This document shows, piece after piece, positions 1 through 5,577 of a stretch of 7,166 nucleotides of DNA. The DNA is from Leptolyngbyaceae cyanobacterium SM1_3_5 (GTDB taxonomy: Bacteria > Cyanobacteriota > Cyanobacteriia > Elainellales > Elainellaceae): positions 1-7,166 of the forward strand of contig JAAUTJ010000242.1 of assembly GCA_012031475.1 (NCBI GenBank). Direction: 5' to 3'. The notes under the pieces were generated by a model. The model was not told the origin of the DNA. It did no database searches and worked only from the letters and a program-made list of their open reading frames with translations. Within the stretch, counting starts at the first letter, position 1. Each line of letters opens with the position of its first letter. A program made the translations under genes and the position numbers.

Positions 1-235
1 CCAATCGATGAATACTCAGCCCGAATCGCACCCCGACTATCTTGCCGACCGTTCCGACGCAAAAAGCATCCAGTTTCACGCGCATCGCCAACTGCTGCGT
101 CAAATCATGGTGTCGATCGAATTTCGCCAGCATCCGAACGAATGGTGGCACTTCTCGTTTGGCGATCAAATGTGGGCGTGGCTTGGTCGCGATCAAAGCG
201 AGCCGCCCCTCGTTGCTCGGTACGGCGCAGTTTAG
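1..235 (+). CDS. D-alanyl-D-alanine dipeptidase, VanX/DdpX type (peptidase M15D), C-terminal part
   Basis: This is the 3' end of a gene that enters from the left edge; the frame is open from base 2 and stops with TAG at 233-235, leaving about 77 residues. The family consists of zinc metallopeptidases that hydrolyse D-Ala-D-Ala, used in cell-wall peptide recycling or, in VanX, glycopeptide resistance. The visible hallmark is EWWHF: in VanX the Glu of ExxH is the catalytic base and the His is a zinc ligand. It is preceded by an HRQLLRQIM helix and RQHPN, as I remember from cyanobacterial homologues. The other zinc ligands (SxHxxGxAxD region) would lie outside the window. The ATG at 8-10 is probably internal, because the frame is open upstream of it and the family is much longer than 75 residues. 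It converges on the lipoprotein gene. I see no link to the suf genes. The family call is fairly sure; the physiological substrate is inferred. Confidence 0.8.
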   Translation, partial: QSMNTQPESHPDYLADRSDAKSIQFHAHRQLLRQIMVSIEFRQHPNEWWHFSFGDQMWAWLGRDQSEPPLVARYGAV

Positions 236-297
236 GGCGATCGAGTGTTGAAGATCAGGAATTAGCCAAACCAAGCTCGCCTACGGCTGTTCGCTGA

Positions 298-321
298 CCC
301 CCGATCCCCGATCCCCGATCC
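298..321. repeat. Heptanucleotide tandem repeat, CCCCGAT type (STRR-like)
   Basis: GAT recurs at 303, 310 and 317 with cytosine runs between, giving an exact 7-base period over about three units. Short tandemly repeated repetitive (STRR) heptamers of the CCCC-A-R-T kind are known from filamentous cyanobacteria; this one differs in sequence but has the same length and C-rich form. It lies between the two convergent gene ends, 16 bases past the lipoprotein stop codon. The rest of the gap (236-297) shows no convincing terminator. Confidence 0.6.
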
Positions 322-336
322 CGACACCCCTTCCCC

Positions 337-807
337 CTATTGCTCGCTCCGACAATATTCATTCACCTCGTTCACCAACATGCCCTCTTGACCCGTCGCG
401 GCTTGAAGCGCAGTGTAGGCTTGCTGGGCAGCCGCGCTGTTCTGCTGGTTGTTGGCGCTGATCAGGGCGCGAGTGGAGGCGCTGGTATCGGCATACATGT
501 TGACGTAGCGATCGCGCAATTGCTGAAGCTGCGGGTCTTGCAGATCGAGCGATCGCATCGTAGCAGCGGTTTCGTCCGCGATTTGAGCAATTTTTGCCAG
601 TGCTTCGACATCACTAGGATTGCTGTTGTTCATGACGGCTTGCACTTCAGCAACCGCGCTGTTGCCAACTTCGACCAGGCTGTTGCACTGGGCAGTTTTG
701 CGATCGAACAATTCGGCAACGGGCAAATTCGGACTACAGCCGCTCAGCACAACTCCGAGAGCCACACCGACGGTGACTGGGCTTACAAAGACTCGACCTC
801 GTTGCAT
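337..807 (-). CDS. Small secreted lipoprotein of unknown function
   Basis: This 156-residue protein has a typical lipoprotein signal. A short positively charged N-terminus (MQRGR) is followed by a hydrophobic stretch and the lipobox LSGC, placing the lipidated Cys near residue 24, so it should be anchored in a membrane after signal peptidase II cleavage. The mature part of about 133 residues is rich in Ala, Gln, Asn and Asp, has no further hydrophobic segment and looks mostly helical. It carries two more cysteines (about 41 and 152) near either end, which could pair as a disulfide. I start it at the ATG at 807; a GTG 12 bases upstream (819) is also open but would put three Asp residues before the signal, which is atypical. 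No clear Shine-Dalgarno sequence is seen. The 125-base gap up to the tspO-like gene may hold its promoter. I do not recognise the family. Similar small helical lipoproteins occur in cyanobacteria, but no function can be assigned. Confidence 0.75.
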   Translation of the reverse strand: MQRGRVFVSPVTVGVALGVVLSGCSPNLPVAELFDRKTAQCNSLVEVGNSAVAEVQAVMNNSNPSDVEALAKIAQIADETAATMRSLDLQDPQLQQLRDRYVNMYADTSASTRALISANNQQNSAAAQQAYTALQAATGQEGMLVNEVNEYCRSEQ

Positions 808-932
808 GTCGTCATCCACAGGTTCTACTACCGATCATGCATCAAGCGAGCAGGGCAGAGCAATTGCTTTGTGCCGAAACTTTTCGTCTGCCTATCGTGA
901 AGACAGGAGTTTTGTAGCGAGCTTGACAAGCT

Positions 933-1408
933 TTAGGCATCCAGCGGGTTCAGCTTTGCCATTGCCCAGGTGGTGTAAGTTCCGATCGCGTCCAAAGCAG
1001 GTAGGGAACCAGCAGAAACGTTGCGATCGGATCGATCGACCAGACGGCGATCGCCAGCCCCAGCCCAATTAAAAAGCCGATCCCGCCGATCGTCGTTCCG
1101 GCCATGAGGCTGCGACGAAGCTGCATGACTGGATTGTAAGCCAGGGTCACAAGTTCCAGCAGCAGATAGACGCCCATCAAAACCCAAGTGCGTGAACTAC
1201 CCGGATCGCGCTCCCAAACGGTGGCGGCTGAGAAAGCAGCGCAAACAAATACAAACGTCCAGACAAACGGGATCAGCTTCTCAAAGGTCAGCCAGCGCGG
1301 ACGCTTGAGCCGATTGAACCAGCGTATTCCGTTCGGTGGAGCGATCGAGCCAACCGCCCCACCCAGCACGATTGCGATCGCCAACGTCACCATCCAGGGT
1401 CGAATCAC
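933..1408 (-). CDS. TspO/MBR-family membrane protein, single-base frameshift near the C-terminus
   Basis: TspO/MBR proteins are five-helix membrane proteins that bind tetrapyrroles and are tied to stress and porphyrin handling. Five hydrophobic segments are visible, and the RPRW-(x)n-P-x-VW region after the first helix and the W-E-R-D-P-G loop match cyanobacterial members as I remember them. The open frame from 1408 runs into an unrelated tail ending at 950 (152 residues). The real C-terminus, AIGTYTTWAMAKLNP-LDA, lies in the neighbouring frame and stops at 933. Adding one base at about 989-992, between the Trp of YLLW and the Ala of AIGT, joins them into 158 residues, the normal family length. 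The GTG start at 1408 is favoured over the ATG at 1393 because GGGGG lies 8 bases upstream. It lies downstream of sufS on the same strand, 110 bases away and behind a possible terminator, so co-transcription with suf is uncertain. The indel is probably an assembly error. Confidence 0.75.
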
Positions 1409-1414
1409 AACCCG

Positions 1415-1424
1415 TTCCCCCTTT
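1415..1424 (-). promoter_or_regulatory. Ribosome-binding site deciding the GTG start of the tspO-like gene
   Basis: On the - strand the sequence reads AAAGGGGGAA, with the G run ending 8 bases before the GTG at 1408. No comparable site precedes the ATG at 1393, so this supports the GTG start. Confidence 0.5.
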
Positions 1425-1500
1425 GCCTATGGTGGAGCTTGCTGCGAGTGCAGATCCCCGAAAATAACCAAATTCTGACAGAAAAGGGGTGAGGGGAAAT

Positions 1501-1518
1501 CGACCGCAAGAGCGATCG
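1501..1518 (-). terminator. Possible terminator hairpin directly after sufS
   Basis: Immediately after the sufS stop codon the - strand reads CGATCGC-TCTT-GCGGTCG, a 7-base-pair stem with one G-U pair and a 4-base loop, followed by ATTTCCCC. The stem placement fits a transcription end for the suf operon, but the U tract is very short, so this may be a weak terminator or a 3' stabilising structure. Confidence 0.35.
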
Positions 1519-2782
1519 TTAGCCGAAGATGCTGCCGAAAAAGTCGATCGCTTCCTTCAGCGATGCGACAAACGCATCAATTTCTTCTCGCGTGTTGTAG
1601 AAGTACAGGCTTGCCCGTGCGGTCGATTGTGCCTTCAAGTAGCGGTGCAACGGCTGGGTGCAGTGGTGTCCGGCTCGAATTGCAATTCCCGCCTGATCAA
1701 GAATGGTTGATAGATCGTGTGGGTGAACGGCTCCCGCTGTGAAGGAAGCCAAAGCAGCACGGCCTTCGCCATTGGCATTCGGTTTGGGGCCATACAGCCG
1801 CAGTTCAGGAATTTGCAAAAGCTGCTGCCACAGGTACGCCGTCAACTCCGCTTCGTAAGCGTGGATCGCGTCCATGCCCAGCCCGTTCAGGTAGTCGATC
1901 GCAGCACCCAGGGCGATCGCCTCAGCAATGGCCGGAGTCCCCGCCTCAAACTTATGCGGCAAATCGGCGTAGGTGGAATGATCGAGAAACACATCCGCGA
2001 TCATTTCGCCACCACCCAAGAACGGGGGCATCGATCGCAACAGATCCAGCTTGCCGTACAAAAAGCCGATCCCGGTTGCGGCGCACATCTTATGTCCCGA
2101 CGCGACCAGCCAATCGCAGTCGATCGCCTGCACGTCCAGCTTCATGTGGGGCGCACTTTGGTCAGGCATCCACCAAAACTCTTGCGCCCTGCGCGTGAGC
2201 GAGACGGGTGATTTCTTCAACCGGATTCACGCAGCCCAATGTGTTGGAGACATGGACGATCGAGACAAGCTTCGTTTTTTCGTTGAGGAGCGATCGAAAC
2301 TGCTCCAGATCAAACTCTTCCGTCTCGGTCAGTTCCACGAACTTCAAAACGGCTCCCGTCCGCTGCGCCAAAAGCTGCCAGGGAATCAGGTTACTGTGAT
2401 GCTCCATGACAGACAGGATGATTTCATCACCCGCCTTCACATTCTGATTGCCCCAAGCATAAGCCACGAGGTTAATGGCTTCGCTGGCGTTGCGCGTGAA
2501 AACGATTTCCTGACGCGATCGCGCATTCACAAACTGCGCCACCTTGTCCCGCGACCCTTCATAATCGTTCGTCGCTCGGTTGCTCAGCGTATGCACGCCG
2601 CGATGCACGTTGGCGTTGTCGTGCCGATAGTAGTGTTCTAGCGCGTCCAGAACGGCGATCGGCTTTTGCGAAGTCGCCGCATTGTCCAGGTAAACCAGCG
2701 GTTTCCCGTGAATTTGTTCATTCAAAATCGGAAAGTCGTTGCGCGTCAGGGCGGCAAGGGTGCGATCGGTAGCGAGAGTCAT
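1519..2782 (-). CDS. sufS: Cysteine desulfurase SufS (group II), single-base frameshift in mid gene
   Basis: SufS is the PLP-dependent enzyme that takes sulfur from L-cysteine as a persulfide and passes it to the SufBCD scaffold. The N-terminal half (ATG at 2782) has the LDNAATSQKP, NVHRGVHTLS and MEHHSN motifs of the family and ends at an in-frame TGA right after VLVDA. The other half continues in the neighbouring frame with QSAPHM, the PLP-binding lysine in SGHKM (Lys231 of the joined protein) and the persulfide cysteine in RAGHHCTQPLH (Cys374), ending with TAA at 1519-1521. Removing one base, best placed at 2162, gives VDA-CQSAPHM and an unbroken 420-residue protein, the normal length. No key residue is missing. 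It follows sufD by 56 bases containing a perfect palindrome, and no strong ribosome-binding site is seen. The indel is most likely a consensus error. If real, the enzyme would lack both its lysine and its catalytic cysteine. Confidence 0.95.
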
Positions 2783-2811
2783 AGTGAATTATCGGGTGTA
2801 GAGAGGTCGTA

Positions 2812-2833
2812 GAGACGCGAGATCTCGCGTCTC
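2812..2833. repeat. Perfect 22-base palindrome between sufD and sufS
   Basis: The arms are GAGACGCGAGA and TCTCGCGTCTC with no spacer. As RNA it would fold into a 9-base-pair stem with a GATC loop. It starts 5 bases after the sufD stop codon and has no U tract, so it does not look like a rho-independent terminator. On the left side the element reads GTAGAGACGCG, and GTAGAGA is repeated at 2798-2804 and 2809-2815. This GTAGAGACG-type palindrome resembles small dispersed intergenic palindromes of cyanobacteria, which is a recollection and not a database match. It could tune sufS expression or mRNA processing. Confidence 0.75.
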
Positions 2834-2838
2834 CCAAA

Positions 2839-4122
2839 TCAAGGCGAAATCAAACCGCCCAAAGTTTCGCGAACAGACGGAATCGAAATCCGATCGATAA
2901 TTTCGTAAGCAAAGGCAGTCGTCAGCAGTCGTCGGGCAGTCGCCGCGTCAATCCCACGACTTTGCAGGTAGAAAACTTCATCAGCTTCAAGCTGTCCAAC
3001 CGTCGCCCCATGCGTACAGCGAACATCATCCGCCACGATCTCAAGCTGCGGCTTCGTGTCCACTCGCGCCTTAGGAGATAGGAGGAGATTGCGGTTAACC
3101 TGATTGGCGTTCGTCTTCTGAGCGGCTTTCGGCACAAACACTTTCCCATTGAAGACGGCGTGAGCGCGATCGTCCACGATGCACTTATGAATCTGCGAAC
3201 TGGTTCCGTAGGGCTGCGTTAGGGCAAGGATGCTGTGAGTGTCGGATAGCTGGTTGTCGCGGGCGATCGTCAATCCATCCATCACCGTTTCCGTCTGCGA
3301 TCCCGTCTGATACACCTCTAAATTATGACGCGACAGCTTCGCTCCCAAATTCACCGCACGGCAGGCATAGTGTGAGTCGCGGTCTTGCGAAACCGCAGTT
3401 TTGCCGATGTGGAAGGCGGCAGAATTCTCCCGCTGAATTCTAGTGTGATCGATCCGAGCGTTCGCCTCAAGCCAGATTTCCGTAACGGCATTGGTGAAGT
3501 AAACGTCCTCGCCAAATCCCAAATATTCCTCCACGATCGCCACACTGCTGTTCGCTTCTGCCACGACTAAAGCACGAGGCTGGACGATCGCTTGACTGCT
3601 CGTATGCGAGATAAAAACAAGATGGATCGGCGTTTCAACGATCGCGTTGCGGGCAATCTGAACAACGGCAGCATCGGTGAAACTAGCCGTATTCAAACTC
3701 GTGAACACTTCATCTGCACCTTGCTGTCTACCGAGGTAGGGCTGTAGATGCTCAGAGTTGGACTGCGAAAGGCTGGCGATCGAAACACCTTCCGGCATTT
3801 CCACGCTCGATAGCTGCGGGGCAAACGTGCCGTTGACAAACACCAAGCAGCTTTGGGCAGCTTCGGGAATGGAGGAAGGTTCGATCGCTTCCGTTCGCGC
3901 AGAAGTTGCCTGAAACTCAACTTGCAGTAGGGGCGACAAATCCGTAAACCGCCAGTCTTCATCACGACTGCTGGGGATCGCCATCTCCTGCACTCTGGCG
4001 GCAGCTTGTTCGCGTAATTCTTGCCACCAGTTGGACGCTTGCAGGGCAGGACGCAATTCGAGAAGTTGGGAGAGGGCAGTAGCGCGATCGCTCGATCGTG
4101 CCAGGGAAGTAACTTGAGTCAT
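2839..4122 (-). CDS. sufD: Fe-S cluster assembly protein SufD
   Basis: SufD pairs with SufB and two SufC subunits to form the SufBC2D scaffold in the cytoplasm, on which Fe-S clusters are built; it is needed for iron acquisition into the complex. The 427 residues show the family layout: a variable helical N-terminus with the SSRDEDWRFTDLSPL motif, a central beta-helix, and the conserved C-terminal block RCTHGATVGQLE. Its Cys and His (about residues 369 and 371) correspond to Cys358 and His360 of the E. coli protein, the latter implicated in cluster assembly. The frame is intact. The ATG at 4122-4120 overlaps the sufC TGA by one base (TGATG), a typical sign of translational coupling. A GTG one codon earlier (4125) would give 428 residues and cannot be excluded. 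The TGA stop is at 2839-2841. Confidence 0.96.
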   Translation of the reverse strand: MTQVTSLARSSDRATALSQLLELRPALQASNWWQELREQAAARVQEMAIPSSRDEDWRFTDLSPLLQVEFQATSARTEAIEPSSIPEAAQSCLVFVNGTFAPQLSSVEMPEGVSIASLSQSNSEHLQPYLGRQQGADEVFTSLNTASFTDAAVVQIARNAIVETPIHLVFISHTSSQAIVQPRALVVAEANSSVAIVEEYLGFGEDVYFTNAVTEIWLEANARIDHTRIQRENSAAFHIGKTAVSQDRDSHYACRAVNLGAKLSRHNLEVYQTGSQTETVMDGLTIARDNQLSDTHSILALTQPYGTSSQIHKCIVDDRAHAVFNGKVFVPKAAQKTNANQVNRNLLLSPKARVDTKPQLEIVADDVRCTHGATVGQLEADEVFYLQSRGIDAATARRLLTTAFAYEIIDRISIPSVRETLGGLISP

Positions 4123-4904
4123 CACACGCCCACCCCCGCTTCTTCCAGCACCCAGTCGTAGCCTTTGGCTTCCAGTTCATGCGCCAGTTCTTTGTCGCCT
4201 GTCCGCAGGATGCGTCCCGCTGCCATGACGTGAACGAAATCCGGCACGATGTAGTTTAGCAAGCGCTGATAGTGAGTGATCAATAAAGTGGCGTTTTGCG
4301 GTGAAGCAAGCTGATTCACGCCGCCTGCAACAATTTTCAGCGCATCAATATCAAGTCCCGAATCAGTTTCATCCAAAATTGCCAAAGTCGGCTCAAGAAT
4401 TGCCATTTGCAAAATTTCGTTGCGCTTCTTTTCGCCACCGGAAAAGCCCTCATTGACGCTGCGGCTGAGGAATCGATCGTCCATCTTCACGACATCCAAC
4501 TTTTCGCGCACCATTTCGTCAAAATCAAAGGCGTCGAGTTCTTCTAAACCCTGAGCTTTGCGCTTGGCGTTGAAGGCAACTCGCAGGAAATCAAGGTTGC
4601 TAACACCGGGAATTTCTAGCGGATATTGGAAGGCGAGAAAGACGCCCGATCGCGATCGCTCCTCTGGCTCCAACTCCAGCAAATTCTGCCCTTGAAAAAT
4701 CACTTCGCCGCCCGTCACTTCATAGTCAGGATGACCCGCTAAAACTTTTGAGAAAGTGCTTTTTCCTGACCCGTTCGGCCCCATAATCGCGTGAATTTCA
4801 CCCGCTTTAATTTCGAGGTTTAGCCCTTTCAAAATTTGGGTTCCGTCTACGTTGGCGGTTAAGTCACGGACGGTAAGAATGACTTCGCTATTTTCCTGAA
4901 TCAC
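4122..4904 (-). CDS. sufC: Fe-S cluster assembly ATPase SufC
   Basis: SufC is the ABC-type ATPase of the SufBCD complex; ATP binding drives a conformational change in SufB-SufD that exposes the assembly site. The 260 residues carry Walker A GPNGSGKST (42-50), the Q-loop FQYP (about 92-95), the ABC signature FSGGEKKR (154-161), Walker B LAILDE (174-179) followed by the D-loop, and the switch histidine in LLITH (211). There are no membrane segments, as expected for this soluble ABC protein. I start it at the GTG at 4904, giving MIQENSEVILTV, because GAGG ends 6 bases before it. The TTG at 4916, which would give a longer frame, is itself part of that ribosome-binding site. It lies 8 bases after the nuclease-like gene and overlaps sufD by one base, so all three are probably co-translated. 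The frame is intact, with no odd residues. Confidence 0.97.
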   Translation of the reverse strand: MIQENSEVILTVRDLTANVDGTQILKGLNLEIKAGEIHAIMGPNGSGKSTFSKVLAGHPDYEVTGGEVIFQGQNLLELEPEERSRSGVFLAFQYPLEIPGVSNLDFLRVAFNAKRKAQGLEELDAFDFDEMVREKLDVVKMDDRFLSRSVNEGFSGGEKKRNEILQMAILEPTLAILDETDSGLDIDALKIVAGGVNQLASPQNATLLITHYQRLLNYIVPDFVHVMAAGRILRTGDKELAHELEAKGYDWVLEEAGVGV

Positions 4905-4910
4905 GATCGA

Positions 4911-4916
4911 CCTCAA
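4911..4916 (-). promoter_or_regulatory. sufC ribosome-binding site overlapping the upstream stop codon
   Basis: The - strand reads TTGAGG and then TCGATC before the GTG at 4904. The TGA inside TTGAGG (4915-4913) is the stop codon of the nuclease-like gene, so ribosomes ending there sit on the sufC start signal. Confidence 0.65.
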
Positions 4917-5536
4917 CTAATGGCTGCAATATGTTTCAAAATCGGATAGACCTCGTGTAGATCGTTTCCGGGATTACGAAGCTCAAATATTTTAGAAAGC
5001 CCGTATCGATTAACTTCACCACGCACCAGCTTGACAAATACAAAGCTGCCACCGCTGGAAATTAAACCGAAGCTTGGTTTCTCAGATTGTGGATTCGCCA
5101 ACATATAAGTAAGAAGCTGTGCAAGTCCGGCTTCAAATGAAAAAGCAGCTTCTTTTGATTCGATCGCCATCGCCCAAAACCGCTCTTTCAGCAGCAAAAT
5201 ATCAAGCTGACCGCGAACGATCACATCTTCATCTTGAGCGGTGATTTCGATCGACTTTTCTGCCTGAATGTGGAACGGAGGCAAATAGAAATTTGCCAGA
5301 AATAGGAGGGGTCCCAAAACCGCAACCTGAATTGCTTTTTCTAGCAGGGGCGGATGCCCAATCAAATTCCAGTACCCCTGCCGAATCTTGTCAAGGAATT
5401 GGCGTTCTAATTCAGTAATTTCGGTCGGTGGAATTTGCCATTCAGGGAAGAAGCTGAGATCTTGAACAGCCTCTACTTTAAATGAGCTAGTTAGATCGTC
5501 GAGATCGACTTTACGGGCTTGAATGATTTGAACCAT
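4913..5536 (-). CDS. PD-(D/E)XK nuclease-like protein of a cyanobacterial 'restriction endonuclease' family, inserted in the suf operon
   Basis: This 207-residue soluble protein lies between sufB and sufC. It resembles a large cyanobacterial family often annotated as 'restriction endonuclease subunit R' that starts MVQ-I-Q-A; this is from memory, not a search. An acidic helical N-terminus is followed by a hydrophobic stretch around residues 66-85 and YLPPFHIQAEKS. The core RGQLDILLLK (Asp112) and AIESK (Glu126, Lys128) is a plausible D...ExK catalytic triad, with Glu66 possibly the fourth acidic residue, and then AGLAQLLTYMLANP. The ATG at 5536 matches the usual MVQ start. The frame is open further upstream, but only across sufB. 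No Shine-Dalgarno sequence precedes it; a GC-rich hairpin does. There is no methylase or helicase beside it, so a classical restriction system is not supported. Two lines sampled by hand are about 40% G+C, against 57% in one sufB line, which suggests a later arrival. Substrate and role are unknown. Confidence 0.8.
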   Translation of the reverse strand: MVQIIQARKVDLDDLTSSFKVEAVQDLSFFPEWQIPPTEITELERQFLDKIRQGYWNLIGHPPLLEKAIQVAVLGPLLFLANFYLPPFHIQAEKSIEITAQDEDVIVRGQLDILLLKERFWAMAIESKEAAFSFEAGLAQLLTYMLANPQSEKPSFGLISSGGSFVFVKLVRGEVNRYGLSKIFELRNPGNDLHEVYPILKHIAAIS

Positions 5537-5547
5537 AAAATTTAGGA

Positions 5548-5569
5548 GGGGCGGATCGATCGCCGCCCC
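5548..5569 (-). terminator. GC-rich hairpin between sufB and the nuclease-like gene (terminator or attenuator candidate)
   Basis: The - strand has GGGGCGG and CCGCCCC arms, a perfect 7-base-pair all-G/C stem, around the 8-base loop CGATCGAT, then TCCTAAATTTT just before the ATG at 5536. It begins 8 bases after the sufB stop. The T tract is offset and interrupted, so full termination is doubtful. Partial read-through would lower expression of the downstream suf genes relative to sufB. Confidence 0.5.
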
Positions 5570-5577
5570 CAATAGAA

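Noticed and set aside
340..900. Long + strand open frame opposite the lipoprotein gene
   Set aside because: It is antisense to a protein with a clear signal peptide and lipobox, and it shows no domain of its own. The same holds for the other + strand frames at 1717-2211, 2051-2641 and 5976-6677, which lie opposite suf genes.
920..932. Short inverted repeat AGCTTG-A-CAAGCT next to the tspO-like stop codon
   Set aside because: The stem is only 5-6 base pairs with almost no loop, and no U tract follows, so a terminator cannot be supported.
808..932. Possible promoter of the lipoprotein gene (TTGCTC ... CATGAT on the - strand)
   Set aside because: Both hexamers are weak matches to the sigma-70 consensus and the spacing is not better than other chance pairs in the gap.
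2162..2164. In-frame TGA in sufS as selenocysteine or a programmed frameshift
   Set aside because: TGA alone leaves the downstream frame wrong, no slippery heptamer or downstream pseudoknot is evident, and the one-base correction restores the usual CQS motif.
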